64,000 nt of DNA from Caprimulgus europaeus (lineage: Eukaryota > Chordata > Aves > Caprimulgiformes > Caprimulgidae): NCBI GenBank assembly GCA_907165065.1, contig OU015528.1, forward strand, positions 24,448,015-24,512,014, read 5' to 3'. Position 1 is the first letter of the stretch. Each line of letters starts with the position of its first letter. Under the pieces are notes generated by a model that ran no database searches, was not told the DNA's origin, and saw nothing but the letters and a program-made list of their open reading frames with translations. Shown here one piece after another: positions 24,901 through 38,790 of this stretch. Both the position numbers and the translations under genes were made by a program.

Positions 24901-27900
24901 CCCTCATTATTACTAACTGGCAAGTCTATGGTTTCAAATGCTGTAATATATTGCTGTATTTGCTTGTCTGTGAGTTGTTCAGGTAGATCCTCAAGAGGTC
25001 TAAAGCTGTCTTCTTTGGAAACTGCAGCAATTAAAAGTGTCTTTATTTCTTTTCAAAGTAGTCTACTTTAGGACTCGTATGATTTATTTTTGTCAAAGTT
25101 TGTCCTGAAAATCGTCTTTCAGTTTCTGAATGCAAAGGTAAACATACTAGGGAAAAAAAAAAAAATAAAACAAAAAAACAAAACCCCAGCCTATACCATT
25201 TAAAATTCATGAATTGGTTGGTTAAACTTTAAATCTTGAGGTTTATTTGATGACAAGGCTATGGGTTATAGTTCAATTGTTATTTACAGGTTTCCTTGTT
25301 CTAGTCATAAGGATTTAAAATGAGAATTTACAGGCTTGGTCTTGACTTAGCTTAATCAGAGGAAGTTTTTCTACCATTTATTTCTATGGGAGCTAAACCG
25401 AGTACTGTAACTTAGTTTGTATTAATTTGCTATATCCTAGAAAAAGAATACCATATTGGTTCAATTTTTTGTAGAAGCAAGCAAATTGACCTTGACTTTT
25501 AGCAGTAACAGTAGAAACCTGCTTATTTGGAGTTGGGGAGACAAAGTTCACATGGGTAATGGGCCTGTGTAATTTTATGTTTGATTTTTATTTCTTAAAG
25601 AGCAGCTAATTTTTCAGGAACAGAGGCATAATTCCCATTGTCAGTCTTCTCAATCCCATCATAATTAACAAAACAAAAGACTTGTTCATTTTTCTTTGTA
25701 TCATTGCTAACTAGGTTTTTCTGTGCATTCTGGTGATCTCATATGTGGTTGAAAATATTTTCAAGTTGCAAATTCAATTTTTGATATTTTCAGTATTACA
25801 AAACAGGTTTTTTGGTGTCTGTTGGTTTCTAACATGTCCTTTGTTTCACAGTCTACCTAGCAGAATACTACTGTACTTCAAAATTACAAACAAGCTGATC
25901 TGAATGCAAGTTCTCAATAAGTAACATAACAGGGAAAAGTACAGGCAGTTTCTGGTATGTGGAAAAAAACCCTATTTACTGCAGTGAAACTAGGGAAGCA
26001 GAAATTACACTGTAAAAGAAAGTATTTCCATCAGAAGCCTTTTAATGAACCCCAGTGAGAAAGGAGAGTCTTAAGTTATTCAAGCAAGGTTAGGTAGCAT
26101 GACTTCCTTTGAGACAACATTTCACACTTTCATTTAAAGACTTGGTTACAATTTGGTATTTTCACATGCTCAGTCCCTTTACTAAATGCAGTCAAACTGT
26201 TATTATTTAACAAGAACTTTATTTAGAAATCACATGCCCCTTTTCAGTTGCAATTAATTTTTGTGGAGCTCTTGCTAAACTGCTTGATACCAAATACTAC
26301 CATACAGCATGGAGTCCTGCAGGAAGTAGCAGATTTTTTTGGAAGATAGTAGTCAGCAGATATTAGTGTCAGAAAACTCAGGTAGAAAGGTTTTGAATAG
26401 TATCTTTTGTCAGGAATAAAATAAGAACAAGGGAGAATAGAAACCTTCTTCCACTGTTTTTATTTTAGAAGATATAAAATACTTGGTCATATTCCATGTA
26501 CATGAGCTTCTACTTGACAAAGAGAAGACATAGATCCTGCTAACGTCCTCCTTACTTTTTGCCCGTCTTTGGAGATGGTATGTGTGTACTAATGTACTAA
26601 GGCCTATAGGGATTGCCTTCCACCTGTGGAGAAGCAGAACATACTTTGAGCTCTTTTCCTCATTCCAGAGGAGTGGGTTGGTGTGCTGGTACTCTAGCTT
26701 TATGCTTGTTTTGGGAGTCACACAGGAAATTCCCAGAAAGACAGCTGCCAGGACAGAATAATTTCTACTGCCTTATGTGCAAGGGAAATAGGACCAGGCA
26801 GATAATTTTTTCTCAAATACAGAGGTCATTCCTCAGCCCTAGATGTCAGTGGGCCTATTTATGTGATTGTACCGTTACTGCAAGAGAGACAGAGTTATTA
26901 GCACTGTCATAGCTGAATACATTGTGAAAAGTGTACTTGGTCTATAATACCTAGTGAGTCACTTTTTACATATATTTCTATATAAGTGAGCTTATATATA
27001 AATAGTGGTTAATTGCAGAGATCACTGAAATTTCCATTTCAATGAAATGTACTATTTTGCTGACCTTCAATTTTACTAGATAATTTGTTTTAGAGATTTA
27101 ATGATGTGATTACTTTTTTTTCTTTAAGTATTAGATGTATCTTGATATTCTCTATTTTACAAAAACTTGAAAACAGTAAATATGTGATTTTTCAACTGTC
27201 AAAAAATCCAATATGCAGTTATGTGTGTAAACAATAGGTCTGTGGAGTAGGATATTGTATATACATTATCTGTCAAGTCTGTTTATTCCTGTGGGATTTG
27301 ACTTCAGCAAGTATTATTCAAAGTGAGAAAATCTATTTAGAACTGTCTCATTGCCTTGTGTAATCTGCTAAATCACCTGTGGCCACACTGGCCATTTATT
27401 GCTGCAGTAAATAGTGTAAAAATATCCTCACTCCCACATTTAAGGGCAGAGAGAATTTTCAGACCAAATCTTTACCCAAGTTAGGGAAAGCAAAAATTGC
27501 CCATCCTCACAGAAAAAAGTAAACTGAAGTGAAACTACTCTGGAATTGTGAGAATGAGACTCTAAAGACATCTTTGTATTAATTACAAAGAAGAAAAAAG
27601 TGCATAACCACTTCTCAACTGTGGCCTGCAACCAGAGTCCTTTTAAGGTTTAATGAAGCAGAGTACTTGAAAATAGCAGGAATGCAGCTGGGTGAGTGAG
27701 TGCGTTGGTGATCTCAGACAGAGTGTTGTTAAGCTCTACCCAAATGATGATGAACACAGGGGCATTGATGCAGGAGGCTATCAGGACTCATTCCTGCCCC
27801 TGAGTTAATAGCAGCTTAGGAAGTAACTATCACTCTATGGAAGTTGTTGCTCTCAGTGGTAATAAAATAAAAAAAAAAGAAAAAAGAACAGAACAAAAAA

Positions 27901-28797
27901 ACCCCACCAACATTTTTGATGAACTAGGTTTGTGAATGCAATTAATTACTGACTTCCAACCAAAGCTGGTTCGATTCTCCCTGAAATTTGGTGACTTCTT
28001 AAACCACGCAATTTGTAATTCTCCAGCCATGCCGGCATTGCCAGTTTCTTCAAGATAAAATTATGTCTATTCTTCAGTCCTTCTGTTTATCCATCCATTC
28101 CATCCCACAGTTTAGTGAAGCTAAGTCTCCCGCCCACTGATGGGCTAAATTGTACAGCTTTTATCCTGTGGTTCCTCACTGTCTGGCACAGGTGTCAAAA
28201 CCTCTGAAGCTTCCTCTTTCCTGCTCAAAGTAGCAATTTCCTTTCTTGCCCTGAGCTGCTCATCTAGTTTTTGGAATGATCTTACCAGCTGGCAGATGCA
28301 ACTGTTTTACTCAACACCCAGCAGCTTTCATTTATTTGCCATCCTCAAGGGATACCTGTTTCTGTGACACAGAGAAGAATCAAGAACACGCATGGAAATG
28401 AACTAGAGCTTTATTAAACTGGTTTAAACTCATCTACATTTGGGAATTTGCATTTGTGTAATTAAAAATTTATTTTAGTTATGTTGAAGCCACTTTGTCA
28501 ATGCTAATCAGGTCCTTGTAGTGTTTTATTGCTATATGAATTAAGACAAAGGCATCCTGGCTTAGTGGGTGGCCTGACTGCTTGAAGAGTTGAAACTGAA
28601 AACCCTCAAAGAGTAACAGGAGGAGGAGAGAAGGGGCACAGGGAGCTGGGCACAGCAGGGTGACAGGGCAGGCTCTCACCCCCTCGGGGACAGACATGTA
28701 GCCCCTGGAAATAGTCATAAATAGTCCTTTTGTAAGAGTATGTGAGGCCCTGCTCCGTCCCCTCAAATGTGTGTGCTTCTTGTATGGGAATATATTG
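21969..28797. other. Intron segment without recognisable genes
   Basis: Unique AT-rich sequence with an AT-rich hairpin at 26974..27003. The region 28050..28340 is slightly richer in GC but was not identified. Open frames such as 26410..26721 (-) and 26613..26912 (+) overlap on opposite strands and lack recognisable domains. Confidence 0.6.
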
Positions 28798-29677
28798 CGT
28801 TGCAATGTGGAGGAGCTGTGCACTCCCTCAACAGTAGAGTGGCCTTGCAGAAAGATCTGGGTAAGCTAGAGAGCTAGGCAATCACCAACCATATAAAATT
28901 TAACAAGAGCAAGTGCCAAATTATCCAACTAGGGTGGAGTACTCCTGGTTATATGTACAAATTGGGGGATGAGAGGCTGGGCAGCAGTCCCATGGAAAGA
29001 GATCTGGGGGTTTGGGTTGATGTCAAGTTGAACATGATTCAACAGGATGCCCTGGCAGCCAAAAGGGCCAAGTGTGCCCTGGGATGCATCAAGCATAGAT
29101 ATCTGGCTGATCGAGGGAGGTGACTGTCCCACTCTACACTGCACTGATGTGGCCCCACCTTGAGTACTATGTGCAGCTTTGGATGCCTCAATGCAAGAAA
29201 GACGTCAGACTATTAGACTATGTCCAGAGGAGGGTGCCCAAGATGGTAAAGAGCCTCGAGAGCAAGACTTATGAGGAGCGTCTGAGCTCAATTGGCTTGT
29301 TCAGTCTGGAAAAGAGGAGGCTGAAGGGTCACCTCATTGCAGTCTATAACTTCCTCAAGGCAGGCAGCGGAGAGGGAGGTACTAATCTTCTCTCTCTGGT
29401 GACCAGCAACGAGACACAAGGAAATGTAATGAAACTGCAGCAGGGGAAGTTCAGATTGGGCATTAGGAAAAGGTTCTTCATGAGGAAGTTGGTTGGTCAC
29501 TGGATCAGGCTCCCCAGGGAAGTGGTCATGGCAGTAAGCCTGTCCGAGTTCAAGGAGCATCTGGACAATGCTGTAAGTCATATGGTTTAGTTTTAGGTAG
29601 TTTGGTGAGGAACAGGGAATTGGACTTGATGATCCTTATGGGTCCTTTCCAACTTGAGATACTCTATGACTCTATGA
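28798..29677 (+). mobile_element. CR1 LINE fragment with decayed reverse transcriptase C-terminal part (sense)
   Basis: It contains the C-terminal part of CR1 ORF2 and the 3' end. A 156-codon open frame (29120..29590) reads PHLEYYVQLWMPQCKKDV, then [40 protein letters not shown] and GHWIRLPREVV, the conserved landmarks of the CR1 C-terminus. Upstream, text such as CAATCACCAACCATATAAAATT and the AGGCTGGGCAGCAG block also belongs to ORF2 but is out of frame. The element ends ACTCTATGACTCTATGA, a variant of the terminal repeat. The 5' boundary near 28798 is approximate. Confidence 0.88.
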
Positions 29678-32600
29678 AAAACAGTGTGGAATGTGGTTGG
29701 GGGAGCTGAGAGTCAGCTTGTCAGACAAGTCTCCCAGGGTCAGGCCAGTACAAGGTCGATCCATGGAATAAAATTTGTAAGTCAAGACTTACAACATCCT
29801 ATAACAGAGAAAATAATGTATTTGCCTGTGAAGTATTCCAAAAAGGTCCTGTAGCATTTCCTTAGGACAATGGAGATGATATGTCTGGCTAATCAGAGAT
29901 CTAACAATTATCTCTGTCTTATCTTTGCTGTTGAATACACACATTTACAGATCATGCCAGTTTACAAATGCAAGACTGAGCGGTATAACTACCTACAGCT
30001 TATGTAAAGCTCAGTTAAGGATCCTTCAGATAGATATCAGTTGACAAGCTCATTTTTTTTCTATATAGCTAGTGACTTTTGCACCCACTTTGAACTAAAG
30101 TTTAACTTTCCTCTTAACCAAGGAAATAATGAGGCCATCAGGTGTCTTAAGGTGGGCATCCAGTACCACTGCTCATTTTAGAAAATTTAATTTGAACTAT
30201 GTTAGTACTTTCTAAATTATGTATGATTATACACTGGTCAGTTGAGTACAGAGCTGCATTTCCACACATCATAAAAACTATTAAATACACAGTATGCACT
30301 ACTGTTTATATAGCTAATTTTCTTTGCTAAATTTATTACGCTTTTTAGGGCTTATTGTAGTGAAATGGAGAAGGTCTTTCTAATTTCTTTCTTACATTTT
30401 CTGCTCCACTACATGAATGATGAAATTGTAATTCAGCAGTTGTGGAGAAGACTGCATCTGTCTCATTAAGATACTTACAGTCTAAAATTTTTCTGGAAGG
30501 TATGTCTCATTGAACTGCTGCCAGCAATCTAAAGCTCGTTTATTCATGAATGAACTTGGCAGTAAAAATTCTAGTTTATACAATTTTTTATTCTCTCTTT
30601 CCACCTTATCTCCAAAACCAATCTCTTGATGTCATTAATATTTTAAGAAAAGATATATTTGTTTTCATAATATTACCATGAGCTTTTACTGTAGCTTACA
30701 AAATTGTTCTTTAGTGAAGACTGTTACAAGTACTATTAAATGTAAGCCATATACTTTCTACTTACTTATATTTAGCATTTTATGAAAGTAAGTTAGGATT
30801 TTTGATAAACTGTGAAATATTTTTTATGAGTATAGTTACAACTCTATTGACTTTTGCAACGACCAAACTACAGACCATCATGTCAAAGTTGAGAATATAT
30901 TTTAAAAAACAAATGTGATCTGAGATCTGCCAACCAAAGTTGTTTTAGAAACTTATTTACTGAGCCAAGTGTCAGCTGGATGGATCAGCACTGAGCTTTA
31001 GGGATCTGAAAGCATTTTTTATGCATTTCTCTTCTTATGACGGTTGAAATGAATTCATAGTTATTGGTTTATGTTTTTTTACTTTGTAAGCTTTATTGTT
31101 TATTTGGGTTGTATGCTGTTAAAGAGGCTTCCTGCTGGTCTATCTGACCTTTTCCAAATTTTCTGTTTAGACTCCTATGTTATAAATTCAAACAAGTTAA
31201 CCATTTATTGGACCAAACAAAGAAATTTAATAAGAGAGAAATGTGTTATTAATTTCCTAATTTCACACTCTTGCTAACACAAATAGTTACATCACATCTT
31301 TAGGTTACACTGTGATTTCTTTAACACATTTTTTCTTTTTTTTTAAGTTAGATTTTCCTTTGGCTGAAAAAAACACTTCTTCCAGTTAACCCAACGTTTA
31401 GGCCACTAAATGTAAGCTAGGGGAGCATAAGACTAGAAAGTTTAAAGAAATGCAGAATGACTCCTGGAGATGATGTGAGGAGAGTGCAAGTTTTTTTTCC
31501 CCTGTTTAATTTTTTTTTCTAACTGACAGCATTAAATTATTCAGAAAGTAGTCATGGTGACTACGTATGTAAGTGTATAAAAGAAAAAAAGATCTTGCAT
31601 CTGTCTTTGGATTGGCTAACTCTCAAGATGTAAAGTGAATTTAAGTGCTTGTCACCCGTGTCTTGAGAGAGGGAAGCTCTTCCACAGTTATACCCACAAG
31701 TTGTTGTGTGTAAACATGGGCAGTGGAAGTTTTTCCATTTAGCCCTATTCTGTACATCGAACTTGATCTTGAGGAAAAATTTAAAGGGTGTTGAACTTAA
31801 AAGAAGTTGGACAATTTAAAATGTGAAAATAATAGTCACACTTTAAGGATAATTGTGATTAACCAGCAGAAAAAAATGCAACAGAAAGTGACCATTGATT
31901 AGAACCTTCAAACGAGGGTAGGATGCCAAGTTGTATTTTAATCCAACACAAGTTATTAGGCTGAATATCAAGCTAAATGAGTGAAATGTTATGACCTGAA
32001 GTCTCAGGTCTACAGGCACATTACCAAACATAGTTGTTTCATGGCAGCTGCCCATGTTTTCAGCTCCTGAAAGAGAAAACATTATTTGAACTTTCTTTTA
32101 CTGGAAGTTAGAGTAACTTTCATTGTCCTGTGTCTGGTGCTGTCTAGTAGCAATCGTGAGGATAATTACTGTCAACCAGCTAACATATCTTGCAGTTTTG
32201 TGTAGATGTAGGGAGAAACTTCTGGTCATGATGGCATTTCATGATTGTATGTAAAACCCTGGCATGTATAAGAAGTCACATTCAAGATTATTTCCTTTAC
32301 TCACTGACCCTAAAGAATACCAAACAAACAAATGAAGAATGAACTCTGTTGAATAAGCTATGAATTCACTCAGTTTTGCCAAGACAATGGCATATATATT
32401 TTAATAATGTGGAAGTTTAGCCACTGAAAACTTACTTGCATTACAGAAGTTCAGCCCAGACTGTATCAAGTTTCCCTCAGATGCCTAGCCTTGATCTAGT
32501 TTAGATTCTTGCCTTCAAATTCAGGACAAGTATGCAGGCTATATTTTTTTCATGTTAGAAACCACATGAAGCAAATCCTGAAATGATGCAGAGTTATTTT

Positions 32601-35600
32601 TATAAAATGTAGGAACTGAAAGAGAGCACAAATTAGCCACAATATTCTGCAAAGTTTTTCCACTAGCAGTGATTTTGTTGCAGTCACAATTAACGTATAC
32701 ACTAATTATCAACGGATTAAAGAGGTCTTTATAAAATGTTGCATAATGTATGTTTTTTCCCTCATTTGAAGACAACATATAATGATATTGGGGAGGTATT
32801 TCAACTATTATATTTTGTGTATAATTCCCCATACTTTTTTATGACACAAAGGTATAAAAAAGAAAGTTCAAAAAAATATTTATTATGTCAGACAGTGAAT
32901 GTGTTGGCTGGACTAACCCAGTTGTGGAGGTAGCAGGTGCTGCTTTTGTGGTGAGACGTCTGTGAGTGTAGCAGCAGTGCAGACCTTCCTTGTCCCTGTG
33001 AATGAATTAGGATGCCTTTTGCAGGGGGTTAGGGGTCAGGGGTACTTGCTATTCATTGCGTTCTGAGAGTTAATACTGCCTAATTCTAGCAAATACAATG
33101 CCTGTGAAAATCTAAAGGAAGAACAGCTTTTGGTTTTTTCCTCTTAGGAACTGATAAACAGGCAAGAATTTGAGGGATTCCCAGTTTGTTCCTATATGAC
33201 AGATTTATATCACAAACATTCTTGCCTGCTGAGCACTCCTTGTCTATCACTAGTTGTTTTGCTGCTGGTGACTCATCATGCCAACTTGAACTGATCACAA
33301 CATAAACCAGGGAAATATCTTCTGTTCCAAATGTGACAACTGTTTTTTTAAGTAATGTTTTGATTATTTTCCAATTACCCATTTGGAAAACTAGTCCCAT
33401 CACATACTGTCTGCACAGCAGACTTGATTAGCAAGACGAGTGCACTGGTAGCTTTTTATCAAACACTATATATCACATATATTAGTAGTATTGTCACTTA
33501 CTACTTTGCATGTATAGAGTTACATAAGTGCTAAGCCTTAGTATTGCTATTTCTTAGTTAACAAGAAACATAGCCTAATCCTGATGTTTATGAATTATAC
33601 AGTCCTTTAACCAAACTCATAGACACCTTTTTATACTCTTTTACAGTTTTTTCCAGAGAAGTAAAGTTATATTTGCACCCTCATGGCTCTAACAGCCCTA
33701 CTACTATACCACTTACTACATGTATTGCCACCTTAAGTTTTAAGAAACTGTGTTAGCAACTGTTTCTGTAGTGATGCGTCATTTGGAGCATATATGCAAA
33801 GCTATCTTTATATTTTGTGCCAGAAGTATACAGTTAGTATGTCAAAGCTATACACCATACATCTTAAATATATTCCACTATATATTTTATGATCTTTATC
33901 TGAAACAAATACGTATCAAGACTATTACTCTGAGAATCAAAGTCAAAAGGTTAGATTGTTCTAAATTATTAAATTTGTGATGTAGTAGGCACCAGAGTTG
34001 CAAAGATCTGTATGATTTCCCACAATTTTTGCTCTTGATATTTGTCTCTTTATAACCCCAGTAATTTGCAGTGTTATTCTTGCTTTTTTAAGGTAAGGGT
34101 GTGAAAAGGCTTCTCTCAAACCCTGCTGCTTTAAAGCTTGTGTTTCAAACCTGTTTTAGATATGCAATTCACAGGAAAATATAAAGGTTTAAGGTTAGAA
34201 TGGCAAAGACAATAATGCCAAGTTTGAATTAGCTGAGTTAATCTTTTTGTGCTTCTAACTGATGTTCTGTGTAAACAAGGCCAAATACATACAGTGAGTG
34301 TCAATGTTTTCCAGAATTTTTGAGTACTGTCCAAAGTATGCAGAATAGTATGTGAACCACATATTTAAAAGATTTAATAGTAGAGCCAGTAGAATTTCTG
34401 AAAAGTTTTGTGAATCCCAAACCCATTATCTTGCATTTCTTCTTCCCAGGGTTTCATGTTGCTAATACTGCAAACATTTCCAGCCACTAAAAACTTAATT
34501 ACTTTCTTCCATATTAGTTTCTGACACAGCCTGTATCATCTATCCTTCTGGCTTGCATTTTCTTTTTGCTGTTGGTCTGACTGTTTTCTGTGAGAGGACT
34601 TTCTTCTTTTTTTCTAGAAAATTTTCAGAAAAAAGAAAGCTTTTTCAAAATAAAACAATGGATCAGTGGGTTAAAAGAAACACAAGACTGACATATATAT
34701 TTTCAGATTTAGTAAAACTAAAGTTCACCTTGTTCTAACATGGATCCACTCTGAAAAAAATAATAAAAATACAAAAATTATAAATAACTTGTTTGAACTT
34801 TTGCCTCATGGATGGAGGGAGTGAGGAATGTATCACTAGAGTGTGCAAAAAGTGTCTGTAAAGTTTAAATCATCCTTTCGCCCTCTCTTCTTGCTTCTTC
34901 TGCTAGTCTCTACCTTTTTTAGCAATATTCTGAGCAGCATATTGTTTACTTGGAGAAAAAGGTGACAGGAACATTCTGCAGGAAACTGTCACACAGCATT
35001 GGGTTTGGCAGACTGGATGGGTCTAGGGCTGGTTTTGCTGCTGCCTTACACTGAAGAGTTAGTTTTGGGTGGAGCAACCACAGCAGACTGTAGTGTGGGA
35101 AGAGCTGGGAAGCAAGTATGCAGACCAAACCCTGAGGCTGTGTGTACAGTTGGGGAAGAGAGGGAGAGCAGATTTGCCTTCACGGAGAAGTGGAACACTA
35201 TCTAAAAAACATGGAAACTGCTTTGTATGAAGGGAAAATCATCTGTAAGTATAGATATTTTGCTCACTTGTGCTGTTCACTGTTGGTGACACTCCTGGTT
35301 AATTCATCTTCTTGTTTTAAATTTTTAAATAAATGTATTTGTCATCATACATCTTGCATCTCAGAATACTAAAACCTCATGGCAAAAACCAACACAGGAC
35401 ACCATTTTATTCTTGACAAACTCCTCAAAGCTCTTTCATGCCTACTCAAGTGATTAAAGTCTTTTGGAGCAATATCCTCAGTCATTGTGCATGATCCATT
35501 CTGCTATCCATGAAAACACACAAGTAGAGGATAATGCAATTAGTATCAAATGGAGCACAATGCTTGATGACCTGCTGACATAGATCAGCTTTTGAGAAAG

Positions 35601-36619
35601 AATATAATGTGGAAGAATTCTCTCTATTATATTTCCTATTGTTGTTTGACAAATCCTCATAAGCAGGTCGTAACTCCTATTATTACAAGGATTTCCATCA
35701 CAGGAGCCAATCTGTGATTAATTCAGCCTGACTTCATCTGCAGGGTAGAGACTTGTAGTTGATTGTGGGCATTTTCCCCCAAATGCTATCTAAGGTAAAA
35801 GCGGAATTTGTGAAGAAAAAAAAAAATACAGCTTAGGTTACTTTCTTCTCACTATGAGAGATTTTAGCTGTGTCCAATTATCTTATTGCTCTTCTTTTTT
35901 TAAAGCATATCTTGTAGCTTCTGCAAATGGCATTTCATAACTTTTTCAAAATATGTAGGTAACTGTTTTGCTAATGTTAGTTCTCATTTTTTTTCTGTAC
36001 TCTATTATAACAAATAATAAGTTTTCAACTACATAAATAAGTTATCCTCAGCCTCACGCTCTGTTTCTGAAATGTTATTTTATCATATGACTTTATACAA
36101 GTTCCGGTGAATTTAATGTTATGGAGTCTGGGAATAATTTATTTCTTTGTGTGTTTACTGAGCACATAGAGATCTTTAGGATTATGTCCTACAGACAGTT
36201 ATTTTAATAGCCATTAATAGAGATGAAACATCATTTCTTAGTCAAGCCTCTGTCTTTACCTTTTATTAATTGGAAGATAACTTATTTTCATTTTCTATGT
36301 CATAAACACAGAAAAAGTATCCATATTGTGTGCAGCACTATGTTACAAAAATAATTACAAATAGTTACAAAGTGAAGACTTCTACTGGTCTCTGGAGAGA
36401 TCCTTTAAATTGTTGGTTTCTTTGTTTGCTTTTCTGTGAATTTACATTGACATAAAGTCTCTATTAAATGATTTTTTACTAAAAAAGTGTATTACCACTA
36501 TTCTAAAAGTATACATTATATTGTTATTACTCTTCTCTTTGCCTCACCATTAGTACTTTACTTGCTTTCTTGTGTTATTAAAAAAAAAAAAACCAAACCC
36601 CTGCTACAGATACTTATAA
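29678..36619. other. Intron segment without recognisable genes
   Basis: Unique AT-rich sequence. Short open frames (for example 32539..32832 and 33086..33403 on the minus strand) have no recognisable domains. I see no repeat boundary that can be supported. Confidence 0.6.
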
Positions 36620-36624
36620 GGTAG
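36620..36624. repeat. Target site duplication GGTAG, left copy
   Basis: Identical to 37222..37226 and flanks the ERVL-like LTR. Confidence 0.85.
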
Positions 36625-37221
36625 CGTATTGGGTCTGGCTTAGATGGAGTTAGCTTTCCCCACAGCAACCCTCATAGTGCTGTGTTTTGTATTGGTAGCT
36701 GTGTGATAACACACCAGTGTTTTGGTTACTGATGAGCAGTGCTCCCGTGACATCGAGGCTTGTCTCTCCAACATTTCACCACCCCGACCCCCCTCCCCCA
36801 GTAGACAGAGGGTGAAGAAGATCTTGGAAGGGGACATAGCCAGGAAAGCTGACTCAGACTGACCAAAAGAATATTCCATACCATACGATGTCATGCTCAG
36901 CAATAAAAGCAAGGGGAATGGAGGGGGAGGGGGAAAATGTAGGATGTTTGTCCTCTGGAGTAACCACTACATGTACTGAAGCCCGGCTTCCTGGCAAGTG
37001 GCTGAACATTGCCTGCTGATGGGAAGTAGGGAATAAATATTTTGTTCTTCCTTTGCTTCTGCACACGACCCTTGCTTTGTGCTTCTATTAAACTATCTTT
37101 ATCTTGACTCACAGATTCTTTTCTTTCTATCTTATTTTCTTTCCTCCCTGTCCTGCTGAGGAGGGGAGTGATAGAGCCACTTGGTGGGCACCTGGTGTCC
37201 AGCCAGGGTTAACCCACCACA
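36625..37221 (+). mobile_element. Solo LTR, avian ERVL-like family, with 5-bp target duplication
   Basis: It is 597 bp, ends CAACCCACCACA-like (AACCCACCACA), and begins CGTATTGGGTCTGGC where the family has TGTATTGGG, so the first T appears mutated. The direct repeat GGTAG stands at 36620..36624 and 37222..37226, the 5-bp duplication expected for ERVL. Internal landmarks are GATGGAGTTAGCTTTCCCCA, AACACACCAGTGTTTTGG, ATTCCATACCATACGATGTC, CAATAAAAGC at 36901 and ATTAAA at 37087. It shares blocks with the LTR at 18010. No gag-pol region is present, so it is a solo LTR. Open frames inside it are incidental. Confidence 0.9.
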
Positions 37222-37226
37222 GGTAG
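37222..37226. repeat. Target site duplication GGTAG, right copy
   Basis: Identical to 36620..36624 and directly follows the LTR end CCACCACA. Confidence 0.85.
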
Positions 37227-37869
37227 ACAAAATACTATTTTTAAGCAGTTTGTCTTTGCTCATTTAGTAATAAGATGACTAGACTAAGCTGACATCTGGC
37301 TTCCTTTGTAGTCAACAAGGAGAGAGATTCTCCTCTAGGTGATTCATCCCACTTTGTCTGTTACATTCTGTGCACCAACTATAACAGACTTAACTCATCC
37401 AGAAGGCTTAGTTTCTTGACCGTAACAGTGGTTAAATCTGAGAAAGTATCAAGGTACTCATAAATATCAAGAAAGAGATAGGTGCTTGAAGTAGCATTTA
37501 GAAAAAATTAAAAAGCAATGTGCTTATGGAGTTTAGGTGATTTCAAAGATAGACAAAAGCTTCATGTTGTTCAGAGTCACAATTTTATTTCCTAAATATT
37601 GTTTTAATCCTATCTAAACAAAGGAGATAGAGAAGTGCATCTTGTAGCATGTAAGATTTTATAAAAATAAGCATAATTTTACGAATCACACTAATAGATT
37701 ATGTATAGATTAAAATATTATTTCTATCTAGTATCCTATATGGCAAACTGAGAATGATTTTCAAGCTTTTGATTATATTTTTCAGTTTTCTGTGCATTTC
37801 CTCTGTTGTCTGTTTCATCAGAAGTAAGTAATATTTTATTTTGATTTCAAAGCAGAATATTTCAAAGTA
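37227..37869. other. Intron segment between LTR and CR1
   Basis: AT-rich unique sequence. I see no gene or repeat. Confidence 0.6.
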
Positions 37870-38790
37870 GACCCTCAGCAAGTTTGCCGATGACACCAAG
37901 CTGAGTGGTGTGGTTGACACACTGGAGGGACGGGATGCCATCCAGAGGGACCTTGACAGGCTTGAGAGGTGGGCCTGTGCTAACCTCATGAAGTTCAACA
38001 AGGCCAAATGCAAGGTCCTGCATCTGGGTCAGGGCAACCCCAAGTACAAATACAGGCTGGGCAGTGAGTGGCTTGAGGCCAGCTCCAAAGAGAAGGACTT
38101 GGGAGTAGTGGTAGACGAGAAGTTCAACATGAGCTGGCAATGTGCACTTGCAGCCCAGAAGGCCAACCGTATCCTGGGCTGCATCAAGAGAAGCGTGGCC
38201 AGCAGGTCGAGGGAGGGGATTCTCCCTCTGTACTCTGCTCTTGTAAGGCCCCACCTGGAGTACTGTGTCCAGTTCTGGAGCCCCCAACACAAGAGAGACA
38301 TGGATTTGTTAGAATGAGTCCAGAGGAGGCCACGAGGATGATCCGAGGGCTGGAGCACCTCTCCTGTGAGGACAGGCTGGGAGAGTTGGGGCTGTTTAGC
38401 CTGGAGAAGAGAAGGCTTTGTGGGGATCTTATAGCGGCCTTCCAGTGCCTGAAGGGGCCTACAAGAAAGCTGGGGAGGGACATTTCATAAGGGCAGTTAA
38501 TGACAGGACAAGGGGAAATGGCTTTAAACTGAAAGAGGGTGGGTTTAGATTAGATATTAGGAAGAAATTCTTGACTGTGAGGGTGGTGAGACACTGGAAC
38601 AGGTTGCCCAGAGAAGCTGTGGCTGCCCCCTCCCTGGAAGTGTTCAAGGCCAGGTTGGATGAGGCTTTGAGCAACCTGGTCTAGTGGAAGGTGTCCCTGC
38701 TCATGGCAGGAGGGATTGGAGCTAGATGATCTTTAAGGTCCATTCCAGCCCAAAGCATTCTGTGAATCTATGATTCTATGATTCTATGAT
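37870..38790 (+). mobile_element. CR1 LINE, 5'-truncated, well preserved ORF2 C-terminal part (sense)
   Basis: The copy begins inside ORF2 just before the reverse transcriptase catalytic motif ([10 protein letters not shown], from about 37877) and runs to a clean 3' end with ATTCTATGATTCTATGAT. The translation holds the conserved CR1 landmarks [113 protein letters not shown] and [10 protein letters not shown]. It is broken by a TGA at about 38317, where the family has an arginine codon in LLERVQ. Two single-base frameshifts, near 38330 and 38455, each fall in a G run. It is the best preserved ORF2 segment in the window. Confidence 0.95.

Noticed and set aside
38140-38490. 116-codon frame that looks like a separate gene
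   Set aside because: Its second half is CR1 ORF2 in a shifted frame and its first half is out of frame; it belongs to the CR1 at 37870..38790.
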